In this document: piece after piece, positions 1 through 9,576 of the stretch
How positions within the stretch are numbered: the first letter of the stretch is position 1
How the letters are laid out: every line of letters begins with the position of its first letter
Source: Erythroxylum novogranatense
Taxonomy: Eukaryota > Streptophyta > Magnoliopsida > Malpighiales > Erythroxylaceae
Assembly: GCA_029891385.1 (NCBI GenBank)
Contig: CM057224.1
Span: 40,057,005 to 40,121,004, forward strand
Direction of reading: 5' to 3'
Length of the DNA stretch: 64,000 nt
Position numbers and translations under genes: made by a program
The notes under the pieces: model-generated
Database searches by the model: none
The model's input: the letters and a program-made list of their open reading frames with translations, nothing else
Told to the model about the DNA's origin: nothing

Positions 1-424
1 TTTAGCATTTCAGCGAGAGGAGGTTATTTGTATATCATTACTTTTTTAGATGACTTCAGTAGATATGGGTATGTCTATTTAATGAAGCACAAATCTGAAT
101 CTTTTGAAAATTTCAAAGAGTATAAGAATGAAGTACAAAATCAGCTTGGCAAAACAATTAAAATCCTTCGATCTGATCGAGAAGGTGAATACTTAAGCCA
201 AGAGTTTGATGATTATCTTAAGGATTGTGGAATCGTTTCGCAATTGACTCCTCCAGGAACTCCTCAATGGAATGGTGTTTCTGAAAGGAGAAATCGAACT
301 CTATTAGATATGGTTCGATCAATGATGAGTCAAACTGATCTTCCAAAATATTTCTGGGGCTATGCTTTAGGAACAGCAACATTCATATTGAACCATATTC
401 CTTCAAAGGCTGTAGAAAAGACAC
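1..424 (+). pseudogene. Copia-A integrase core, 5' fragment
   Basis: This is the central part of a Ty1/copia integrase, which joins element cDNA to host DNA. The frame is open from base 1. The second catalytic Asp is in RSDREGEY (codon 175-177) and the catalytic Glu is in NGVSERRNRT (codon 283-285). The first Asp lies before the window. The frame stops making copia sense at 424, where the Athila-like LTR begins, and integrase homology resumes at 9582. The frame matches across the 5-bp duplication GACAC, so the break is a clean insertion. Motifs resemble the Angela/Tork side of copia (inference). The gene cannot be functional because it is split by 9 kb. Confidence 0.93.
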
Positions 425-1765
425 TGATAGGTTCTGCAAGTGCACAAGTTTAATTGTAGTAATCAAATGTCGATCCACAAGGACTAGGTCAAACTACTGA
501 ATTTATACCTCCTAAATTTGCTAAGCAATCAATTAAGAAAGTTTCTGTTGTTAAGGAAATTGCAATAAACTATAATCAGGACTTTCGCTAATATTCTAGG
601 AATTCATTCCAACGAAGAAATCATGTACTTCCTTATGAAACAAAACGCTGATCCAGTACATTAACTAACTGTTGTCAATCAATTCTTTCGAAGTAATCAA
701 CGTGTTAGTTTCAATTTTTAATTCCAATTTCTTAGATTTAAAAACCAAATTCAACTCAATTAACAACTTTGTATTCTTACTGTACTCCTAACGAAGAAAT
801 CTATTTCTAGATGTTCCTTCAGTTAGATCTAATCTAACATTTCAGATATTAAACGTCACCTTTCAGTTCTTATTTTAACACCACCATATTTAATTCAAAA
901 CCCTAGATTAGACAGATCAGATCAATAATTGATGAAAAGACTTTACTGAAATTAAATCAACATTGAATGTAGAAGTAAATCATAAGGTTCAATACATAAT
1001 CCCTATGTTGAAACAAACATCCTAGAATAAAGAAATTTAAAGATCCATAACTGAATTAAACAATAAATAAACTAAATGAGCATAGCGACAACATGAAGGA
1101 TAGTGTAAAGAATGAAAAGAGGAAAGAAAAGGGACTCCAATTTTGTCTTGAATCTTGATTTCTCAATCTCAAAATCAATCTTCCGATCCTTGTTCTCTTT
1201 TTCTCCTCTTCGATCTTTTTCTCTCCCTCTATTCAGTCGTGATCCCACACACCACACACCACACTCTTCTGTTCCTTCCTCGTTTAAAAACTTTGGAACC
1301 GTCAAAATAACTGCTTTACATGGACCGTGTAAATTTCACACGGTCTGTGTGACCTTCGGGTAAATTGGTGTGCATCTGGCTTCAATTCACACGGACCGTG
1401 TAAATTTCACACGGTATGTGTAACATTCGGGTAAACTTGGCGTATCTCTTCAATTCACACGGGCTGTGTGAAATTTCACACGGTCTGTGTAACCTTCGGG
1501 TAAAATTGGCGCATCTGTCTTCAATTTACACGGTATCGTAAATTTCACACGATGCATGTAACCTTCAGGTAAAATTGGTGCATCATCTTCAATTTACACG
1601 ATGTGTAAATTTCACACGATGCATGTAACCTTCTGTAAAAACACGAAAATCAAGAAAAATACCCAGAGTAGTACAATTTCACCAAAAACTAAAGAAATTC
1701 ACAACAATTAATGTAAAAACAATGACAAAATAGATCTAAAAAATAACAAAAACAACAAATTATCA
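425..1765 (-). repeat. 3' LTR of the Athila-like element
   Basis: This LTR is 1341 bp, against 1276 bp for its partner at 8301-9576. Most of the length difference is one extra copy of a ~70-bp internal repeat. The ends form the short inverted repeat TGATA/TATCA. The small open frames near 1072-1363 are present in both LTRs and look like chance. Confidence 0.94.
1317..1645. repeat. ~70-bp tandem repeat in LTR, five copies
   Basis: About five degenerate units are present. Each has the shape CACACGGACCGTGT, then AAATTT, then CACACGGTCTGTGTGAC, then TTCGGGTAAA and a CTTCAATT spacer. Each unit holds two facing copies of a CACACGG/CCGTGTG half-site and can pair with itself. The sister LTR has about four units. 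Confidence 0.9.
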
Positions 1766-1779
1766 AACTCCCCTATGCT
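1766..1779 (-). promoter_or_regulatory. Polypurine tract of the Athila-like element
   Basis: On the minus strand AGCATAGGGGAGTT directly abuts the 3' LTR. This is the normal place for the RNase H-resistant primer of plus-strand DNA synthesis. A second copy of the same sequence lies at 2687-2700. Confidence 0.8.
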
Positions 1780-2731
1780 AAACGTTTGCTTGTCCTCAAG
1801 CAAATAGACTAAAAACACAAAAGCAAGAAACCAAAATAACATCAATTCGAACAAAACAAAATGCTGCATGTTACTGAGGCAAAGACAACTATTCGCTCCG
1901 AGGAATGGTCCATCACTCACGATCTCTACTAGGTTTAGCTTAAAGAGTCAATTTACATAATGAACATTAATAAAAAAGTAAGATCATCCCCCTCACTGTC
2001 ATTTCTGTCTCAAAGGAGTGCTTGGTTACCAATTTAGTAAACCATTTTCTAATTCCCCAGTAACACATGTCTCAAAGGGGTACCTCATTAGGTATTTCCC
2101 CAGTAACATACATCTCAAAGGGGTAACAAAGACCAATTAAGCCATCGATTGTTCGAGTTATGAAACGGCCCGATAAGGGACTTAACTCTCCCAATTGCTA
2201 GCAACTCCATACATAAGCCACTTAAGGAGCACAAACGCCGTGTCGTTTATGCCGGCTAGAATTGGTAAACCAAAGGTATGTGATTACTCGGAAATTTAAA
2301 ACGACCCAAAAAGGGGATATTCCTTCCAACACTAGCAACTCCATACATTCAAGAACTTAAGGGAAGATAGTGTCGTTCCACCAACCTCAGCTAATATTGG
2401 TGTTCACACAGGTCTCTTTTTTTATATTTAAGGTAAGCAAACGATTCTCCAGTAACAGAAAAGAAGCAGTAACGGGGTTATCTAGTAGGTAAATTAAGTA
2501 ATGCATTTTCAATTTAAAGGAGTTAAACCTAGTTATGAACGGGTGTCCACCATTTCCTACGAAGTTCACAGTTGATGAATGATAACAACGAAAGGAAAAT
2601 GCAGAAGACAGAATGCAACATGAAAGAAACAAACATAAATAAAGCGACACAGAAGAAGCGAAATTAAAGAGCGAACTAAGTAACCTAACTCCCCTATGCT
2701 AAAACGAAGCATTGACCCCAATGAAAAACAA
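1780..2731 (-). other. Noncoding 3' region of the Athila-like element
   Basis: Between the end of pol and the 3' LTR there is no supported gene. This is where Athila relatives may carry an envelope-like gene, and none is visible here. The region has diverged direct duplications: a block around GCAACTCCATACAT occurs at about 2165-2270 and again at about 2312-2402. The phrase CCCCAGTAAC...TCTCAAAGGGGT recurs at about 2050-2130. Confidence 0.75.
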
Positions 2732-3508
2732 TTATGGAGAAGATGGAGGAGGATGAGGGGGAGTACCTGGGTTTGCCGAAGATTGGTGTGAATCGGAAAG
2801 CAACAACGTCGTGGTGGTGCCTAATGGATGACCAGCAAAGTAGGGCTTTAGACGTTGACCATTAACTTTAAAAGCTCCGGAAACTTCACTCCAAACTTCG
2901 ACTGCACCATGGGGAAACACTTGGAGGACTTGAAACGGTCCTGACCATCTAGACTTGAGCTTTCCTGGAAAAAGACGAAGGCGAGGATTAAATAACAAAA
3001 CTAAATCACCTTCGACAAACCTTTTCTTGGTGATATGTTTGTCATGCCATAATTTGGTCTTTTCTTTGTAGAGTCGAGAACTCTCATAAGCCTCCAATCT
3101 TAAAATGTCCAACTCATTCAGCTGCATTGCCCTTTGTTCACCAGCAGACTTCATGTCAAAATTGAAAGTTTTGATAGCCCAATAGGCTTTATGTTCTAAC
3201 TCTACTGGTAAGTGACATGATTTGCCGAACACAAGCCGATAAGGTGTAGTTCCCAACGGTGTCTTGAAAGCAGTACGGTATGCCCAAAGAGCATCATCAA
3301 GTTTTAAGGACCAATCCTTCCGTGACTTATCAACTATTTTTGCTAAAATACTCTTGATTTCACGATTGGAAACTTCAACCTGTCCACTTGTTTGAGGATG
3401 ATAAGGTGTAGCAATCCGATGATAAACTCCATATTTCTGCAAAAGACTCTCAAGGGGTTTATTGCAAAAGTGAGTACCATTATCGCTCAACAAGGCCCTC
3501 GAATTCAA
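2732..3508 (-). pseudogene. Athila-like integrase, catalytic and C-terminal part
   Basis: This segment carries the second catalytic Asp ([11 protein letters not shown]) and the Glu region ([12 protein letters not shown]). The C-terminal end of Ty3/gypsy integrase follows ([27 protein letters not shown]). There is no chromodomain, as expected for the Athila lineage. The tail after KPYFAG is a Ser/Pro-rich stretch ending at TGA. The preceding part, with the zinc finger and first Asp, is in a different frame (3480-4229). A small indel near 3508-3530 separates the two, so the integrase is broken. Confidence 0.93.
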
Positions 3509-4229
3509 AGCGAGAGAAGATATGTTTCTTCAAGAATTTGATGACAACCTTAGAATCATTTGTGGAAGTCGCAACGGCCTCTACCCATTTCGAAACATAA
3601 TCCACTGCTACAAGAATATAGAGATTGTTATGGGACTTAGGAAACGGTCCCATAAAGTCAATACCCCAAACATCAAACAATTCAACCTCAAGGATTCCAG
3701 TTTGTGGCATTTCAGACCTCCTTGAAATAGTACCCATCCGCTGGCAATTGTCACATGTAGCTACATACTCCCGGACATCATGAAACAAAGTGGGCCAGAA
3801 AAATCCTGCTTGAAGAACTTTTGCAGCTGTCTTATCTGGACCGAAATGGCCACCATAAACCGTTGAATGGCAATGGTAAAGAACACTTTGCACCTCGTCC
3901 TCAGGTAAACGTCGTCGAAAAATACCATCTCCACAATATTTGAACAGTAACGGTTCTTCGCACACACAATATTTAGCGTCAGAAATGAGTTTCTTCTTCT
4001 GCTGATATGTTATCTCCGGTGGAAATAGTCCGCAAACAATGTAATTTACCAAATCTGCATACCATGGTGTTACCAAAGATGATATAGCCAATAAATGTTC
4101 TCCTGGAATAGAATCATCAATCGGACATTTTTCATTCGGAACAGTAATTCGAGATAAATGATCAGCCACCACATTTTCGGTTCCGGCTTTATCCTTGATT
4201 TTGATGTCAAATTCTTGTAACAATAACAC
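3480..4229 (-). pseudogene. Athila-like RNase H end, spacer and integrase N-terminus
   Basis: The segment begins with the last part of RNase H ([24 protein letters not shown]). It continues into the integrase HHCC zinc finger, with His in [12 protein letters not shown] and the Cys pair in CDNCQRMG. The first catalytic Asp follows in [11 protein letters not shown]. It is in the same frame as the reverse transcriptase segment at 4242-5489, separated only by one TGA at 4242-4244, probably a former Arg codon. At its left end the frame is lost to an indel, and the rest of integrase continues at 2732-3508. Confidence 0.93.
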
Positions 4230-4241
4230 CCAACGGATAAG

Positions 4242-5489
4242 TCATGGCTTGGAGTCTTTCTTCTTCAACAAATGCCGAATAGCTGCATGATCTGTAAAGA
4301 CAACAATTTTAGAGTTAATTAGGTAAGACCTAAACTTTTCAAGAGCAAAGATAACAGCTAAAAACTCTTTTTCGGTGGTGGCATAATTGATTTGAGCCTC
4401 GTCAAGAGTTCGGCTAGCATAGTAGATGGAATAAGGCTTGTTATCCTGTCTTTGTCCCAAAACAGCTCCCAAAGCATGATCACTGGCATCACACATTACT
4501 TCGAATGGAAGATTCCAATTAGGTGCTTGCATAACTGGAGCTGAAATCAAAGCTTCTTTCAACCTGTAATAAGCACTCAGATAATCCTCGTTAAATTCAA
4601 AAGGTATATCCTTGACAAGTAAACGTGTTACAGGTTTTGCAATTTTAGAGAAGTCTTTAATGAACTGTCTGTAAAAACCAACATGGCCAAGAAAACTTCT
4701 CACGCCTTTGACAGAAGTAGGTGGGGGCAATTTTTCAATTACTTCCACTTTTGCTTTGTCAACTTCAATACCCTTATTGGAAACCAGATGACCGAGTACA
4801 ATCCCTTCCTGAACCATAAAGTGGCACTTTTCCCAATTCAACACTAAATTAGCCTGTTCACATTTTGCCAACACCTTGGATAAATTTTGAAAGCAATCAT
4901 CAAATGACAAGCCATAAACAGAGAAATCATCCATAAACACTTCCATTATATTTTCAATGAAATCAGAAAATATGGCCATCATACAACGTTGGAAAGTAGC
5001 AGGGGCGTTACAAAGTCCAAAAGGCATTCTCCTATAGGAAAAAGTACCATATGGACAAGTAAATGTAGTTTTGTCCTGATCTTGTGGGTGAATGGGGATC
5101 TGAAAGAACCTTGAGTACCCGTCAAGATAACAAAAATGAGAATTCCTAGCAAGTCTTTCTAGCATTTGGTCAATGAAGGGAAAAGGAAAATGATCTTTCC
5201 TAGTTGCTGAATTTAGCTTACGGTAATCAATACACATTCTCCAACCAGTAACAGTCCTAGTCGGAATGAGTTCATTCTTTTCATTGGTAACTACCGTCAT
5301 CCCTCCTTTTTTAGGAACTACATGAACTGGACTAACCCACTTACTATCTGAGATAGGGTAAATTATTCCAGCATTAAGCAGTTTCAAAATTTCCTTTTTA
5401 ACAACTTCTTGCATACTAGGATTTAATCTCCTTTGATGTTCAATTGTAGGCCTATGATCATCTTCCATAAAGATTCGATGCATGCACAC
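4242..5489 (-). pseudogene. Athila-like reverse transcriptase and RNase H
   Basis: The reverse transcriptase would copy element RNA into DNA inside the particle. Fingers/palm motifs are clear: SPVHVVPKKGG, TGWRMCIDYRKLN, FCYLDGYSRFFQIPIHP, MPFGLCNAPATFQRCM. The active site is FMDD (in VFMDDFSVYG), the form usual in gypsy elements. RNase H follows, with MCDASDHALGAVLGQ, TTEKEFLAVIFALEKF and FTDHAAIRHLL. The segment ends at a single TGA that interrupts RNase H. Upstream, a frame change near 5530-5550 separates it from gag-protease. Otherwise it is well preserved. Confidence 0.95.
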
Positions 5490-5527
5490 AGAAGGATGAA
5501 TTCCTTTAAGATCATCTAAAGAATACC

Positions 5528-7540
5528 CTATGGCTTTCTATGCTTTCTTAAAACGCTTACAAGTTTGTCAGTATCAACAGCATCCAAGTTAGCATTAACA
5601 ACCACAGGATATGTAGAGTTTGGGCCCAGAAATTCATACCTTAAATTTGAAGGAAGAGGTTTGAGTTCTACCTCTGGTGTTTTAACTTCAGATTGTTGTT
5701 GATCTATTTGTAGAACTTCAAAGTGCTCTTCTATTGCTGTAGGGAGATTTGCTAAATATTTAGCAATCATGGCTACACCTGGATTCTCATCACTTGATGT
5801 TCCATTAGTGATTAAACATTGCTCAAGAAAATCAGCTGAATTTGGGTTAGACAAATGAGCATTGACAATAGAATCAATAATGTCAATTCTACAACAATCA
5901 TCAGATAAACTTGGAAATTTTGTAGCTTTTGAAAGATCAAATTGAATGCAATCCTCACCAATTTCAAATGATAATTTGCCATTTTTCACATCTATTTGAC
6001 ATCCTGCTGTAGCCAAAAATGGCCTTCCAAGTATGATTGGGGTGCGGGTGTCTTCTTCCATTTCCAAAATAACAAAATCAACAGGCACATACAAATTACC
6101 TACTTTAATAGGCACATCCTCCAATACACCAACATAATATTTAACAGAGCAATCAGCTAATTGCAAAGCAACAGTAGTTGGTGTCAACTCTCCTAAATCA
6201 AGCTTCCGACACAAAGACAATGGCATTAAACTCACACTTGACCCTAAATCACACAAAGCACGTTCAATAGTAACTTTACCAATTTGGAAAGGAATTGAAA
6301 AGCTACTAGGGTCTTTGAGTTTTGGAGGAAGTTTATTTTCAATGGCAGCACTACATTCAACAGTCAAAGCAACAGTTTCATGCTCTTCTAACTTTCTCTT
6401 GTTAGATAAGATTTCTTTGAGAAACTTAGCATAAGAAGGCATTTGAGAAAGTGCATCGGTGAAAGGAATATTAATGTACAACTTTTTAAGCACTTCTAAG
6501 AACTTCCCAAACTGAGCATCTAACTTGGCTTTGGCCATTCTATGAGGAAAAGGAATTGGTGGAGTGTATGGTTTAGGAGGTGGTAAGCTGGATTCCTTAG
6601 AAATATCAACATCCCCACTTTCATTATCTTTCTCAATTTCAATTCTCTTTCCTTTATTCTGAGTTTCAGCCATAGCCTCATTTGCAACCTCATTCCTAGG
6701 ATCATAGGGTCCTGTCAATTGTTTCCCAGTTCTTAATGTCACAACTTTACAATGCTCCCTAGGATTTGTTTCAGGTTGACTAGGTAATTTTCCTGGTGAT
6801 TGGTGTGATGAACTAGCCTGATTTGCTAGTTGATTTTCAAGCAACTTATTATGAGCAGCCAATAAGTCTACCTTAGAAGTTAATTGCTTGATAGTTTCAT
6901 CTTGTTGTCTCTGAGCTAGTAACATGGATTCTATCATGCTTTCCAGGTTTAATTTTGGATTTCCCGATTGGTTAGGTGGTCTTTGAAATCCAGGTGGTTG
7001 CCTAACATTTTGCTGAAATGGAGGATTTTGGTTATTTCTCCAGGAGAAATTTTGATGGTTCCTCCAACCTTGATTATAAGTGTTTGATTGGGGATCAAAT
7101 TGAGGCTTTTGAGGAAGATTGGTTATGGCATGAACTTGATCGTTACTTAGATCTTGGACAAAAGGATTACCAGCTTGACAATGAACAGATAAATGATCAA
7201 CAGATCCACAAATTTCACATGCAGAGGTAGGACTACCAGCATTCACAGAATTAACATTCAAACGATCTAACCTATGAGTCATGGCATCAACCTTAGCAGA
7301 AAGGATTGTGAGAGCATCAACATCATACTTACTTGAAGTGCGTTTTGTCGCTCCTCGTTCATTGGACCATTGATAATGATTGAGAGCCATTTCTTTAATG
7401 AGGTTGTATGCATCTGCATATGTTTTATTCAGAATTGCTCCTCCAACGGCTGCATCTATTAAGGTCCTCATTGACTGAAGCAATCCATTGTAGAATTTAT
7501 GAAGAACCATCCAAGATGGTAAGCCATGGTGCGGGCACAC
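5528..7540 (-). pseudogene. Athila-like gag C-terminal part and protease
   Basis: This segment continues the gag capsid region (MVLHKFYNGL...). It then has a Cys-His zinc knuckle, ACEICGSVDHLSVHC (CX2CX4HX4C), for RNA packaging, and a Gln/Asn-rich linker. The retropepsin motif is CDLGSSVSLMPLSLC, with ILGRPFLATAG later. It is in the same frame as 7565-8152, interrupted only by a TGA at 7565-7567 where Trp is expected from relatives. It ends at a stop near 5528, after which the reverse transcriptase is in another frame. Confidence 0.92.
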
Positions 7541-7564
7541 CCGAAGTAACTCTTTATAACACTC

Positions 7565-8152
7565 TCATGCTTCATACAGCGTTTCATCATCTTTCTGCGT
7601 GAATGTTGAGATGAGATTCGCTGTTTTGCTTAGAGGAAAATACTTGGCTAAAAATGACCTCGAGAGTTGATCCCAAGTAGTAATTGAGCCTGCTGGGAGT
7701 GAATGAAGCCATGCTCTTGCCTTATCTCTTAAAGAGAATGGAAAAAGGCGAAGTCGAATAGCATCAGAAGTGAGTCCATTCATTTTCAAAGTGTCGCAAA
7801 CTTCAAGGAAAATTGTCAAATGCATATTCGGATCTTCAACAGGTGATCCTCCAAACTGTGACTGCTGCACCATATAAATAAGAGCTGGTTTCAGCTCAAA
7901 ATTGTTGGCATCTACAGTAGGATTCCGGATCCCCGAAGTGCTTTCTTGAATTCCTGGCTCTGCATAATCACGGAGCCTAGGTCCTACACCCTCTACCATT
8001 GTGTTACTACCACTGGAAGTTGCCACTTTTTTTCTTACTTTCAAACCGTTGTTTCTTCCTTCTGTGGTAAGTTCGCTCGATTTTCGGATCAAATGGAGCC
8101 GTGAAAGTAAATTGCATATAAATTGTGCTTCACCACTACACGAACAACACAA
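7565..8152 (-). pseudogene. Athila-like gag N-terminal part
   Basis: This is the capsid domain typical of Athila/Tat-type gypsy gag. Motifs are ANNFELKPALIYMVQQ, FGGSPVEDPNMHLTIFLEVC, AIRLRLFPFSLRDKARAWL and TTWDQLSRSFLAKYF. The frame is open to the TGA at 7565-7567 and then continues in frame at 7540. The true start is uncertain: the upstream ATG at 8150-8152 gives a Cys-rich first stretch that I do not recognise. Position just after the primer-binding site supports this as the first gene. Confidence 0.9.
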
Positions 8153-8276
8153 AGGATAATGAACAATCTGATGGATGAAATAAATACCAAGTAACCTAAA
8201 ATGAAAAATTGAAATAAAATTGGAATAAGAAAAACTTAGTCAATTTTGTTCAGAAAAATTTAATATTTGACACAGG

Positions 8277-8294
8277 TCCCCGGCAACGGCGCCA
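8277..8294 (-). promoter_or_regulatory. Primer-binding site, tRNA-Asp
   Basis: The minus strand reads TGGCGCCGTTGCCGGGGA, complementary to the 3' end of plant tRNA-Asp (...CCCCGGCAACGGCGCCA, from knowledge of the tRNA). It lies 6 bp inside the 5' LTR, as expected for the minus-strand DNA primer site. Athila and Calypso elements use this primer. Confidence 0.95.
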
Positions 8295-8300
8295 AAAACT

Positions 8301-9576
8301 TGATAGGCTCTGCAAGTGCACAGGTTTAATTGTAGTAATCAAATGTCGATCCACAAGGACTAGGTCAAACTACTGAATTTATACCTCCTAAATTTGCTAA
8401 GCAATCAATTAAGAAAGTTTCTGTTGTTAAGGAAATTGCAATAAACTATAATCAGGACTTTCGCTAATATTCTAGGAATTCATTCCAACGAAGAAATCAT
8501 GTACTTCCTTATGAAACAAAACGTTGATCCAGTACATTAACTAACTGTTGTCAATCAATTCTTTCGAAGTAATCAACGTGTTGGTTTCAATTTTTAATTC
8601 CAATTTCTTAGATTTAAAAACCAAATTCAACTCAATTAACAACTTTGTATTCTTACTGTACTCCTAACGAAGAAATCTATTTCTAGATGTTCCTTCAGTT
8701 AGATCTAATCTAGCATTTCAGATATTAAACGTCACCTTTCAGTTCTTAGTTTAACACCACCATATTTAATTCAAAACCCTAGATTAGACAGATCAGATCA
8801 ATAATTGATGAAAAGACTTTACTGAAATTAAATCAACATTGAATGTAGAAGTAAATCATAAGGTTCAATACATAATCCCTAAGTTGAAACAAACATCCTA
8901 GAATAAAGAAATTTAAAGATCCATAACTGAATTAAACAAATAAACTAAATGAACTGTAAACGACAACATGAAGGATAGTGTAAAGAATGAAAAGAGGAAA
9001 GAAAAGGGACTCCAATTTTGTCTTGAATCTTGATTTCTCAATCTCCAAATCAATCTTCCGATCCTTGTTCTCTTTTTCTCCTCTTCTATCTTTTTCTCTG
9101 CCTCTGTTCAGTCGTGATCCCACACACCACACACCACACTCTTCTGTTCCTTCCTCGTTTAAAAACTTTGAAACCGTCAAAATAACTGCTTTACACGGAC
9201 CGTGTAAATTTCACACGGTCTGTGTGACCTTCGGGTAAATTGGTGTGCATCTGGCTTCAATTCACACGGACCGTGTAAATTTCACACGGTCTATGTAACA
9301 TTCGGGTAAACTTGGCGCATCTCTTCAATTCACACGGGCTGTGTGAAATTTCACACGGTCTGTGTAACCTTCGGGTAAAATTGGTGCATCTGTCTTCAAT
9401 TTACACAGACTGTGTAAATTTCACACGGTCTATGTAACCTTCGGGTAAAATCCTAAAAAATCAAGGAAAATACCCAGAGCAGTACAATTTCACCAAAAGC
9501 AAAAGAAATTCACAACAATTAATGTAAAAACAATGACAAAATAGATCTAGAAAATAATAAAAACAACAAATTATCA
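8301..9576 (-). repeat. 5' LTR of the Athila-like element
   Basis: This 1276-bp LTR is nearly identical to 425-1765 apart from scattered substitutions and one fewer ~70-bp repeat unit (about four, at 9189-9450). On the minus strand it would hold the promoter. I could not place a TATA box with confidence. Confidence 0.94.

Larger units (their letters stand above)
425..9576 (-). mobile_element. Complete Athila-like Ty3/gypsy retrotransposon
   Basis: This 9152-bp element is bounded by LTRs (425-1765 and 8301-9576) that begin TGATA and end TATCA on the plus strand. It is flanked by the 5-bp duplication GACAC (420-424 and 9577-9581). It is read on the minus strand: 5' LTR, primer-binding site for tRNA-Asp, gag, protease, reverse transcriptase, RNase H, integrase, about 1 kb of noncoding DNA, polypurine tract, 3' LTR. 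The tRNA-Asp primer, gag type and absence of a chromodomain fit the Athila lineage (family knowledge). I see no envelope-like gene. Two in-frame TGA stops and two frameshifts break gag-pol, so it is non-autonomous now. The LTRs differ by roughly 2% by eye. Confidence 0.95.

Noticed and set aside
1112..1363. 83-codon frame present in both Athila-like LTRs (also 8987-9238)
   Set aside because: Same reasoning: it is duplicated with the LTR, low complexity (Ser/Phe-rich) and runs into the tandem repeat.
1780..2731. Possible envelope-like gene in the Athila-like element
   Set aside because: No frame of useful length, membrane segment or signal peptide is found between pol and the 3' LTR.
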